This document shows positions 16,565 to 24,700 of a DNA stretch of 64,000 nucleotides, one piece after another. The notes beneath the pieces are model-generated. The model had not been told where the DNA came from and searched no databases. It worked only from the letters and a program-made list of their open reading frames with translations. The DNA comes from Idiomarina sp. (GTDB lineage Bacteria; Pseudomonadota; Gammaproteobacteria; Enterobacterales; Alteromonadaceae). The stretch spans positions 1 to 64,000 of the forward strand of contig JAFIFP010000002.1 in assembly GCA_020831965.1 (NCBI GenBank). Reading direction: 5' to 3'. Position numbers and translations under genes: made by a program. Every line of letters starts with the position of its first letter. Within the stretch, counting starts at the first letter, position 1.

Positions 16565-16905
16565 GAACGATGCTCCGGCAACTTCGACTGACCACCCGAA
16601 GCGATATATCGACGGAAAATAATCAACGCGAGCGCGGTAGCTGATACAGCAACGACAATACCGGTAAGCACCAATGCTTGTGGTACTGGGTCTACACCGC
16701 GGTCATGTTGCGCAAGTCCGACCATAATAAGAAAGACGCCTGAGCCCATCAGGTTGAACGCCATGATGCGCTTCAATATGTGTGTAGCACCGAAAAAACC
16801 GATAGTTGAGATCCCAATAATGAGCGCGCCAATGAGTGCAAACCAAAGCTCGGTGGTAAAAAGCTCTGTGGCAAAGAGCTCTGTGGTAAAAAGCTCGGTA
16901 GTCAT
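16561..16905 (-). CDS. Mrp antiporter subunit C (MnhC/MrpC, NuoK-like) with repeated N terminus
   Basis: 114 residues with three membrane helices, NuoK-like: HILKRIMAFNLMGSGVFLI and DPVPQALVLTGIVVAVSATALAL are diagnostic of MrpC. The N-terminal 20 residues before the first helix are four near copies of Thr-Thr-Glu-Leu-Phe, encoded by a 15-bp tandem repeat, which is not usual for the family. The start ATG 16905 has GGAG about 12 bases upstream. It is coupled by four-base overlaps on both sides. Confidence 0.88.
   Translation of the reverse strand: MTTELFTTELFATELFTTELWFALIGALIIGISTIGFFGATHILKRIMAFNLMGSGVFLIMVGLAQHDRGVDPVPQALVLTGIVVAVSATALALIIFRRYIASGGQSKLPEHRS
16845..16905 (-). repeat. 15-bp tandem repeat, four copies, inside mnhC start
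   Basis: Four imperfect copies of a 15-bp unit (plus-strand consensus AAAAGCTCNGTGGTA) encode the repeated TTELF peptide at the MrpC N terminus. The unit is a multiple of three, so gain or loss of copies would keep the frame. Confidence 0.85.
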
Positions 16906-17612
16906 TGGGCCTTCTCCTTACTCGGCTTGCGGGATTGACTCGATAGGGCTTCGGGAGAAAATAGAAAGAGGCTGAGCAACGTCAGTGCGATAGAGAGTGT
17001 GAGTACCGTTTCAATGGCAAAAATAAGCTCGCCAGCCCATCGCTCAGGATAGGTCAGGAACGGCTGACCACTCACTAGGGCAATTGAAGCAATCATAATA
17101 AAAACCACTAACCCTAGCGTCAGACCAACTCGCAACAACAGATTAGCGCGTTGATGAATGGGCCATCCGGCGAGTCGCAGTAATACGCCAGCGGCAGCAA
17201 TCAGGGCGCCAGCTTGGAAAGCGCCGCCAGGCTGATAAGAGCCTGCCCAGAGCACATAAACGCCGACTAGCACGACCAGAGGCACTAAACGTCGCGTTAG
17301 CGCGATGACGAGCGAATCACGCGCCGGCTGCTCGAGCGAGCTTAATGCCTCATTGGAGTCCTGCTGAGCCAATGCCAAAGTAATCACCACTGCCACCAAC
17401 AAGACGGCCACTTCAAGTAATGTGTCATAGCTACGAAAATTAAGTAGCACTGCGGTAATCGGATGTTCGGTGCCAGTCTCGGCAAGCGAGTTAGCGACGA
17501 GTTGCGGTAAATCCACAGTGGAAGTCGGGTGGTACCATATGGCGAGCGTTAGCAACGCAAAAAGTGCAACACCAGCGACTGATGCAAGGGTGAGGCGAAG
17601 CTGTGTATTCAT
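16902..17612 (-). CDS. Mrp antiporter subunit B (MnhB domain)
   Basis: 236 residues with about six membrane helices; the C-terminal two thirds match the MnhB domain, with RRLVPLVVLVGVYVLWAGSY followed by PGGAFQAGALIAAAGVLL. The N-terminal part, including the Asp-poor FRSYDTLLEVAVLLVAVVI stretch, corresponds to the segment at the C-terminal end of fused MrpA/MrpB proteins. Overlaps its neighbours by four bases on both sides. Confidence 0.88.
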   Translation of the reverse strand: MNTQLRLTLASVAGVALFALLTLAIWYHPTSTVDLPQLVANSLAETGTEHPITAVLLNFRSYDTLLEVAVLLVAVVITLALAQQDSNEALSSLEQPARDSLVIALTRRLVPLVVLVGVYVLWAGSYQPGGAFQAGALIAAAGVLLRLAGWPIHQRANLLLRVGLTLGLVVFIMIASIALVSGQPFLTYPERWAGELIFAIETVLTLSIALTLLSLFLFSPEALSSQSRKPSKEKAQ

Positions 17613-17911
17613 TCGTTTGCGGCTCCTTGCTCAGGCTTCGCTCGGATAGCCTTATTGTCACGGTCTTTTCGTGCAGCTTTACGTTTGCGAAGGAAGCCAA
17701 TCGCATCTAAGAGGAGTACACCGGTTAAGCCCGCACCTATGGCGGCCTCTGCAAGCGCTAAGTCAGGCGCCTGTAGCCTCACCCAGGCAAGTGTAAGAAG
17801 TACCCCGAAAGTGACGAATAGCACCACAGCCCGAAATAAGTCTTGAGAGACTAAGATTGCAACGACAATGAATACCAATCCCACACCAATAAGCAGATCA
17901 ATGAACGTCAT
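17609..17911 (-). CDS. DUF4040 subunit of Mrp antiporter (MbhD/MrpA C-terminal-like)
   Basis: 100 residues with three membrane helices and a basic tail. LQAPDLALAEAAIGAGLTGVLL is the hallmark of DUF4040, which in the common Mrp type is part of the C-terminal region of the large MrpA subunit but in Mbh-like and some split Mrp operons is a separate gene. Here it is free-standing between mnhG and mnhB. Four-base overlaps at both ends. Confidence 0.87.
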   Translation of the reverse strand: MTFIDLLIGVGLVFIVVAILVSQDLFRAVVLFVTFGVLLTLAWVRLQAPDLALAEAAIGAGLTGVLLLDAIGFLRKRKAARKDRDNKAIRAKPEQGAANE

Positions 17912-18189
17912 GACGCCTGATCCTCCGCGGCTCGTTTCGCGATGAGATAGGTGGCTACTGCACTAGAAGCCAAGATCAAGAGCCAACAGAGCACAACCTT
18001 AAGGGCCGCAGGAATCGATGGGAGGCTTGGAAGTACTCCGAGCATCACCAAGCCAAGCCCAAGGTTATCGGCTTTAGTTAGCGCATGCAGTCGAGTAAAG
18101 ACATCAGGAAAGCGCAGAATCCCGAGGGTTCCAATCAGATAGAAAAACACGCCGAAGCTAATCAGAAGTATCTGCATCCACTCAATCAT
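17908..18189 (-). CDS. Mrp antiporter subunit G (MnhG)
   Basis: 93 residues, three membrane helices. GTLGILRFPDVFTRLHALTKADNLG contains the MnhG signature (RFPDxFxRLHAxTKAxTLG). Small accessory subunit of the antiporter in the inner membrane. It overlaps mnhF by eight bases and the DUF4040 gene by four. Confidence 0.92.
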   Translation of the reverse strand: MIEWMQILLISFGVFFYLIGTLGILRFPDVFTRLHALTKADNLGLGLVMLGVLPSLPSIPAALKVVLCWLLILASSAVATYLIAKRAAEDQAS

Positions 18190-18478
18190 CTGAACCTCTC
18201 TGCACTTTTTGGGGACCTGCCGCGCGTTTACCTACACGCTGCACAAACGCAAGCATCGCAACAGCAGCGAGTAATGAGAGAATCAGTGCCACATCGAAGA
18301 GGGCGGACGACTGTGTTGCTACGCCGAGGAGCAATAAAATGCCAATACCCGAAGTGCCAAAGAGTTGTGCGGTGAGTAGGCGATCGGCTTCAGAGGGGCC
18401 ACGCCAGACGCGCCAAAGCCCAATAAGAAGGGATAGCAAAATAGCTGCTGCTGCCGCGAATAGAAATGCTGTCATCAT
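18182..18478 (-). CDS. Mrp antiporter subunit F (MnhF)
   Basis: 98 residues with three helices and a charged C-terminal tail. RVWRGPSEADRLLTAQLFGT is the MnhF/PhaF signature (RxxxGPxxxDRxxA). MrpF homologues are required for antiporter assembly and were also linked to bile-salt efflux in Bacillus. Overlaps mnhE by four bases and mnhG by eight. Confidence 0.92.
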   Translation of the reverse strand: MMTAFLFAAAAAILLSLLIGLWRVWRGPSEADRLLTAQLFGTSGIGILLLLGVATQSSALFDVALILSLLAAVAMLAFVQRVGKRAAGPQKVQRGSDD

Positions 18479-18993
18479 GAGCCCTTCAGCAGCGTTGGGG
18501 CCGACTTAGGTGGAGTCTCGCCAAACAAGCGGGCTATTTGTCGTTCGGTCGCTAATAAATCGGCAGCAAGGTTCATACGCGTATCCAAGACATGCAGAAT
18601 CACACTATCGTCTCTTCGTTGGCTGCAGAGTGTTCCCGGCATAAGACTTATAACCGCGGCGAAGAATAGCTTTGCCGGCTCTGATTGAAGTTGCAGGGGG
18701 TAGCTAACGAATCCGGGCTGGAGCGGCATCGAGGGTTGCAAGGTCCTACGTGCCACATCGAATCCCGCGATTAAGGATTTGCCCACAAAGTGAAAGAAAA
18801 ATAGAGGAACTTGCAGCGGCTGCAGCGCGCTGGCTTTGTTCGTTTCAAGGCCAGCGCCAAGGCGCATGGCGATCCAAGTGCAGGCGACTGCAGCTGGAAT
18901 CCCTACAGTATAGCTAGACCAACGCCCCTCGGTGAGTACCCACCAAAGCCCCAAAAACAGCAATAAAGTGAAGCTTACGTGCCGTAACATCAT
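18475..18993 (-). CDS. Mrp antiporter subunit E (MnhE)
   Basis: 172 residues, first gene of the operon. Two to three N-terminal membrane helices, then a soluble domain containing VISLMPGTLCSQ and VILHVLDTRMNLA, which match the MnhE family (ITLTPGTL and LxVHxLD in homologues). It is divergent from the bfd promoter, so the 136-base gap at 18994-19129 should carry promoters for both. No clear mrp promoter was identified. Confidence 0.9.
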   Translation of the reverse strand: MMLRHVSFTLLLFLGLWWVLTEGRWSSYTVGIPAAVACTWIAMRLGAGLETNKASALQPLQVPLFFFHFVGKSLIAGFDVARRTLQPSMPLQPGFVSYPLQLQSEPAKLFFAAVISLMPGTLCSQRRDDSVILHVLDTRMNLAADLLATERQIARLFGETPPKSAPTLLKGS

Positions 18994-19074
18994 GAATTTA
19001 CTAAAACTCCGAGTTATGTGCCGAGCTTACATACAGACTAACTGGAAACCGGAATGACGTAAAGAACCCAATTG

Positions 19075-19104
19075 TTGATAATGATTCTCATTCATGTGTA
19101 TACT
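19075..19104 (+). promoter_or_regulatory. Fur-type box overlapping the bfd promoter
   Basis: GATAATGATTCTCATTCAT at 19077-19095 matches the Fur consensus GATAATGATAATCATTATC at most positions. It lies inside a promoter made of TTGATA (19075-19080), an 18-bp spacer and TATACT (19099-19104), so Fur-Fe binding would block transcription of bfd and perhaps the two bacterioferritin genes. Confidence 0.75.
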
Positions 19105-19129
19105 AAGTGCTCATTCGCGAGGTTTTCTT

Positions 19130-19357
19130 ATGTACGTTTGTTTGTGTAAAGGCGTCACAGATTCACAGATCGAGCAAGCAGTCAGAAATGGCTGTCGCAG
19201 CGTTCGTGAGCTCAAGAAAAACTTGGCCGTCGGCAGCCAATGCGGCCGCTGCACGAGTCACGCTCGTGATGTCCTCCATGAGTCGATTCATGCCCACTGC
19301 CGACCCATCGAAATCCGCCCAAGTGACTCGCTGGACATTGAGGTCTGCTACACTTAA
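19130..19357 (+). CDS. bfd: Bacterioferritin-associated ferredoxin Bfd
   Basis: 75 residues. Four cysteines, Cys4, Cys6, Cys38 and Cys41 (VCLCKGVTD and GSQCGRC), bind a [2Fe-2S] cluster in the BFD fold. Bfd docks on bacterioferritin and passes electrons to heme to release stored iron. I start at ATG 19130 with GAGG seven bases upstream; the longer frame would begin inside the promoter. The Fur-type promoter means induction when iron is scarce, which fits an iron-mobilising role, and the two bacterioferritin genes follow directly. Confidence 0.95.
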   Translation: MYVCLCKGVTDSQIEQAVRNGCRSVRELKKNLAVGSQCGRCTSHARDVLHESIHAHCRPIEIRPSDSLDIEVCYT

Positions 19358-19403
19358 CGTCTGAGTATTAAACACAAGTTTATTATCCAAACGTGAGGGA
19401 AGC

Positions 19404-19871
19404 ATGAAAGGTCATAGTGAAGTGATTGCGGTACTCAATGACGTGTTGACGCACAAGCTCACCGCAATCAATCAGTATTTTCTCCACGCTCGAATGTACC
19501 GTAACTGGGGATTTGAACCGCTCAATTCAGTCGTTTACAAAGCATCTATTGATGAAATGGTGCATGCCGACAAGGTTATCGAACGCATTCTTCTGTTGGA
19601 CGGACTGCCAAATCTGCAGGATTTAGGCAAACTTTACATCGGAGAGAATCCACAGGAAATGATAAGTTTGGATATCAAACTGCAAAGTGGTGATGTTCGC
19701 ATTATCAAGAAAAGCATTAGCGTCTGTGAACAGCAGGATGACTTTGTGTCTCGCGAGCTTCTCAGCAAAATCCTCGAACAGCAGGAAAACCATCTTGATT
19801 GGTTAGAAACGCAAGCGGAGTTAATGACGCGGTTGGGTGTTGAAAAGTATTTGCAGACGAAGATGGGGTGA
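19404..19871 (+). CDS. Bacterioferritin, heme-binding subunit lacking ferroxidase ligands
   Basis: 155 residues of the 24-mer bacterioferritin family, strongly similar to E. coli Bfr (AINQYFLHARM, ERILLLDGLPNLQDLGKL, ENHLDWLE). The heme ligand Met52 is present in DEMVHAD. Of the six di-iron ferroxidase ligands, Glu51, His54 and His130 remain, but Glu18 is Lys, Glu94 is Gln and Glu127 is Gln. It should bind heme but not oxidise iron at a normal centre. Such subunits in Neisseria and Pseudomonas putida pair with a ferroxidase-type partner, which here is the next gene. Confidence 0.93.
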   Translation: MKGHSEVIAVLNDVLTHKLTAINQYFLHARMYRNWGFEPLNSVVYKASIDEMVHADKVIERILLLDGLPNLQDLGKLYIGENPQEMISLDIKLQSGDVRIIKKSISVCEQQDDFVSRELLSKILEQQENHLDWLETQAELMTRLGVEKYLQTKMG

Positions 19872-19879
19872 TTGAAATT

Positions 19880-20341
19880 ATGAGTAAAGTTGTCAGTGCA
19901 CTCAATAAATTGCTCCGTTGGGAGCTTACATCAATAGATCAGTACACTCGAAATGCAGCGCTGTATGAAGACTGGGGTTACGTTAAACTTCATGAGCGGA
20001 TTCTGCATGAGGCGGATGATGAGCGGCAACATGCACAGTGGCTGATTGATCGTATTCTCTTGTTAGGTGGCTCGCCGGACTTGGAGTCGCGCCATGGTTT
20101 ACCAGAAGCCACGTCGGTGCCGCAAATGATGGCTGCCGATCTTGAACTAGAACTGAATAATGCGAAAGATTTGAAAGCGTCTATTCGTATCTGCGAAGAG
20201 GCACAGGATTTTGTTTCACGGGATATTCTAGTGAATATCTTGCGTGATACGGAACAAGACCACGCGTACTGGTTACGTCAGCAAATCGGACTGATTGAAC
20301 GCTTGGGCGTCGAGTTATACCTACAACGGCAACTTGGTTAA
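19880..20341 (+). CDS. Bacterioferritin, ferroxidase subunit lacking the heme methionine
   Basis: 153 residues. The ferroxidase ligands are present: Glu15, Glu48, His51, Glu91, and a Glu125/His128 pair with the correct i/i+3 spacing after a one-residue insertion (RDTEQDH). The heme ligand position, Met52 in E. coli, is Arg49 here (DERQH). It therefore complements the preceding gene and the two probably co-assemble. I prefer ATG 19880, with GGGGTGA upstream; GTG 19868, overlapping the previous stop, would add four residues. Its stop codon overlaps that of gltD on the other strand. Confidence 0.92.
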   Translation: MSKVVSALNKLLRWELTSIDQYTRNAALYEDWGYVKLHERILHEADDERQHAQWLIDRILLLGGSPDLESRHGLPEATSVPQMMAADLELELNNAKDLKASIRICEEAQDFVSRDILVNILRDTEQDHAYWLRQQIGLIERLGVELYLQRQLG

Positions 20342-21756
20342 CGGCCTGTTTCCAACCAATCCAAAATTCCCGTGGCAGCTTTGCGTCCTTGCGCAATGGC
20401 TGTCACAACTAAGTCAGCTCCCAACACCATATCTCCCCCGGCAAAAATCTTTGGGTTGCTGGTTTGTAGCGGAAATGACTGGCTTTCTTGTGCCACGACG
20501 CGTTGCCAATCGTCACACTCTACGTCCTGAGATTGGAGCCATTTAGGCGGGTTAGCCTGGTAACCGAAGGCCAAGATAACTGCATCGGCAGGCATAATGA
20601 AACTTGAGTCTGGAATCTCTTCAGGTCGCTGGCGCCCAGCATGGTCAGGCTCGCCCAACCGAGTTCTCACAAAGCGAACTCCAGTCACTTGGTTATTGGC
20701 CGTTATGACTTCCTTAGGCTGCAGGTTGTATTGAAAATCCACACCTTCTTCTTTTGCATGCTGCACTTCTTTGCGCGAACCCGGCATATTTTCGGCGTCA
20801 CGGCGGTAGGCACAGGTCACGGATTCGGCTTGCTGTCGAATGGCTGTGCGCACACAGTCCATCGCAGTGTCACCGCCACCAAGCACCACGACGCGCTGAT
20901 CTTTCAGGTCAATTCGGGGATATGCCGGCATGTTAAGTTGCATCAGGGACGCCGTGTTACCGATTAAGTAGGAAAGAGCTGGGTAAACACCTTTTGCATC
21001 GAGACCAGGTAGTTTGCCGTCAACAGCCTTGTAAGTACCCAAGGCCATAAACACCGCATCGAACTCGGTAAGTATCTCGTCGAACTCAATATCCTCGCCA
21101 ACGGTGCAATTCAATCGAAACTCTATTCCCATCGCTTCGAAAATTTCGCGACGACGGGTCATTACCGACTTTTCTAGCTTGAATGCTGGAATACCGAAGG
21201 TGAGTAATCCGCCAATTTCGGGGTAGCGGTCAAACACAACAGCTTGACTACCTTGACGTGCCAAAACGTCAGCGCAGGCGAGTCCCGCAGGCCCTGCGCC
21301 AATGACAGCGACGCGAAAGCCAGTTGGCTCTACATCGTCCAGATTAGGTCGCCAGCCCATGTCAAAGGCGGTGTCATTAATGTGCTTCTCAATTGCCCCA
21401 ATGGTTACGGCGCCAAATTCATCATTAAGCGTACAGGCTCCTTCACATAGACGATCTTGCGGACATACGCGACCGCAGACTTCAGGCAGGCTGTTGGTCT
21501 GGTGTGACAGCTCTGCGGCTTCAATAATGCGTCCTTCCTTGGCAAGTTCGAGCCATTGGGGAATGTAATTGTGGACGGGGCACTTCCATTCACAGTAGGG
21601 ATTTCCGCAATCAATGCAACGATCGGCCTGACCTTCTAGCTGGGCAGTTTCCATTGGGCGATGAATTTCGACAAACTCAATGCGTCGCTCATTCAGAGAA
21701 CGCTTGGGTGGATCGGCGCGACGCACATCAACGAACTGATAAATATTCTTATTCAT
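20338..21756 (-). CDS. gltD: Glutamate synthase small (beta) subunit GltD
   Basis: 472 residues. N-terminal [4Fe-4S]-binding region with RCIDCGNPYCEWKCPVHN, then an FAD site (VIGAGPAGLACADVLARQG), and a second nucleotide site for NADPH (VVLGGGDTAMDCVRTA), ending with the GGDMVLGADLVVTAIAQGR motif. It oxidises NADPH and feeds electrons to GltB for glutamate formation from glutamine and 2-oxoglutarate. Thirteen bases separate it from gltB. Its stop overlaps convergently with the bacterioferritin stop. Confidence 0.96.
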   Translation of the reverse strand: MNKNIYQFVDVRRADPPKRSLNERRIEFVEIHRPMETAQLEGQADRCIDCGNPYCEWKCPVHNYIPQWLELAKEGRIIEAAELSHQTNSLPEVCGRVCPQDRLCEGACTLNDEFGAVTIGAIEKHINDTAFDMGWRPNLDDVEPTGFRVAVIGAGPAGLACADVLARQGSQAVVFDRYPEIGGLLTFGIPAFKLEKSVMTRRREIFEAMGIEFRLNCTVGEDIEFDEILTEFDAVFMALGTYKAVDGKLPGLDAKGVYPALSYLIGNTASLMQLNMPAYPRIDLKDQRVVVLGGGDTAMDCVRTAIRQQAESVTCAYRRDAENMPGSRKEVQHAKEEGVDFQYNLQPKEVITANNQVTGVRFVRTRLGEPDHAGRQRPEEIPDSSFIMPADAVILAFGYQANPPKWLQSQDVECDDWQRVVAQESQSFPLQTSNPKIFAGGDMVLGADLVVTAIAQGRKAATGILDWLETGR

Positions 21757-21769
21757 TAGGCTACCTGCA

Positions 21770-24700
21770 TTACATGACTTGCACGCGGATTTCGTCGGCT
21801 CGACGTGGACGCCGTCCTAAAACTTCATGGATATCGCTGCTGCGCGCTTTAATGACTCGGAACTTGGGCAGCCAAGCATCGAAATCGTTAAGAATAGTGA
21901 GTGCCCGCTCACTCTGTGTCGCCTCTTCATGGTCATGGAGGAGCCCACGCAAGTGCTCTTTGAGCATAGTTGAATCCACCGGAAGCACTTCGACCAGACC
22001 TGCGTTAACTCGCTCATTTAAGCGTCCATCTTCATCAAGTACTAGGGCGAGTCCGCCGGTCATACCAGCACCGAAATTGATACCCGTGCGCCCAAGTACC
22101 ACGACAACACCGCCTGTCATATATTCGCAGCCATGGTCGCCGATCCCTTCGACTACTGCGACTGCACCGCCATTTCGAACCGCAAATCGCTCCCCGGCTT
22201 GGCCCGCCGCAAACAGTCGACCACCGGTTGCGCCATACAAACACGTATTGCCCATAATGACATTTTGATGAGCCGAGAAGCTCGATTCTAATGGGGGCTT
22301 TAATGCGATCAGGCCTCCAGCCATGCCTTTGCCAACGTAATCATTGGCATCGCCGACGAGATACAGGTGCAAGCCGGGCGCATTCCAAACGCCGAAGCTT
22401 TGTCCAGCGGTGCCCTTGAAGTTCAACTGCACAGGCGTCCCACTCACACCCTGGCTACCGTGCAGTTGGGCAATTAAGCCCGACAGGCTTGCGCCTACAG
22501 AGCGGTCATTATTTCGAATGGTAAAGTGAAACTGTGCTCGATGTTTCTGATGGACTGAGTCAGCACACTGACTCAGTAGCTCTTGATTTAATGCCCCTGG
22601 GTCGTGGGGGGGATTCTTCGCCGTACAGTAAGGTGGATGTACGGATGACGCCGACGCTGCGTTAAGAATAGGCTGCACGTCCACCTTACCTTGTTTACTC
22701 GTGTCAAATTGTTGCAGCGGTTCAAGTAAGTCTGTCCGGCCTATGAGATCGACTAAGCGTTCCACGCCGAGAGCTTGCAAATATGTACGTACTTCTTCTG
22801 CAAGAAAGTGGAAGTAGCGCTCTACCTTTTCGGGCAACCCGGTAAAATAGTTCTGTCGGAGTTGCTGGTCTTGCGTAGCGACTCCGGTGGCACAGTTATT
22901 CAAGTGGCAGATCCGCAAATACTTACAGCCGAGCGCCACCATAGGGGCGGTGCCGAAGCCAAAGCTTTCGGCGCCTAAAATGGCAGCCTTGATCACGTCC
23001 AAGCCAGTTTTTAAGCCACCATCAACCTGTACGCGAACCTTGTGACGTAGATTATTTACTACCAGTGCTTCATGGACTTCAGCTAAGCCGAGTTCCCAAG
23101 GTGACCCCGCATACTTGACTGAGGTTAATGGGCTGGCACCGGTGCCGCCGTCATAGCCAGACACGGTAATCAGGTCAGCATAGGCTTTTGCAACCCCCGC
23201 AGCGATAGTGCCAATGCCAGGCTCTGACACGAGCTTCACTGACACGAGAGCCTTTGGATTTATCTGTTTAAGGTCGAAAATGAGCTGCGCCAAGTCTTCG
23301 ATAGAGTAGATATCATGATGAGGCGGCGGTGAAATAAGTGTCACTCCCGGAACTGAAAACCGCAGTTTAGCTATTTCTGCCGTAACCTTTTCACCTGGTA
23401 GCTGTCCTCCCTCACCCGGTTTTGCGCCTTGAGCGATTTTGATTTGGAGAATGTCTGCATTAACGAGGTAGTGGGGTGTCACACCAAAGCGGCCGGAGGC
23501 AATTTGTTTAATCCGTGAATTCTTCAATGTGCCGAAGCGCTTTGGATCCTCGCCACCTTCACCCGAGTTGGAGTGCCCACCAAGTCTATTCATGGCAATG
23601 GCCAAGGCCTCATGCGCTTCTGGACTTAAGGCGCCGATTGACATGGCGGCAGAGTCGAAACGCGTGAAGAGTGCTTCAACAGGTTCGGGTTCTACCAGCG
23701 CAGGATCGGCCGGTGGCTTGAGAATAAGCAGATCGCGCAACATGGCAACGGGTCGATTATTTACTGCGTCACAATAGGCCTGATACGCCTTCGTATCATT
23801 GTGATTGACCGCTTGTTGCAGACGGGTTACTACGTCTGGATTGTAAGCATGGTACTCGCCGTCATGCACGAACTTGAGTAAACCGCCATGCGAGATTTGA
23901 TACCGGGTGGACCAAGCCATGCGATGAAGCTGGCGAATGTCCTGTTCGAGGTCGACAAAACAGGCGCCGCTGATGCGTCGATGACAGGTCGCAAAGCACG
24001 TCTGGTGAAGGTGATTGCTAATACCCACCACTTCGAAGAGTCCGGCGCCACGGTAACTCGAGATGTTTGAAATCCCCATCTTCGAGAGAATCTTGAGTAG
24101 GCCCTTATTGATGCCGAGGCGGAAGTTCTCAACAGCTTGGCGAACGGGCATATCGACTCGTTTTTGTTCGACCAACTGTTCGATCGTTTCATAAACGAGG
24201 AATGGGTACACGGCTGTTGCACCCAGGCCAAGTAATACGGCGAAGTGATGTGGATCGCGAGCGGATGCTGTTTCGACGATAATGTTGGCGTCACAACGCA
24301 AGTTTGCTTGTACTAGGCGGTGTTGAATTGCACCTGTCGCCATTGCCGCAGGAATAGGCAGCATGGTACTAGCGAGTTTGCGATCGGACAGGATAAGGAT
24401 GACCACACGCTCATGTTTGACTTGATGCTCTACGTCGTCACAAAGAGCGGCAACCGCCTGTTCCAAGTTTTGTTTCGCAGGGTCGTAATACAAGGAAAAA
24501 CTGCGCCAACTGTAGTGCTCATCGTCCAGCGCTTTGAGCTGCTGAAGGTCTGTGTACATCAAGATAGGCGACTCAAAGAGTACTCGATTCGCGTAGCCTG
24601 AGGTTTCGTTAAAAAGATTTTGCTCCCGTCCGATGCAGGTTGCCAAGGACATCACATGGCGTTCTCGAATGGGGTCAATGGGCGGATTCGTGACTTGAGC

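Noticed and set aside
16861-16905. CRISPR-like short repeats
   Set aside because: Fifteen-bp units are directly adjacent with no spacers and lie inside a coding region.
12112-18993. Respiratory complex I or hydrogenase operon
   Set aside because: Only membrane antiporter-like subunits plus MnhE, F and G are present; no NuoB/C/D/I or hydrogenase genes.
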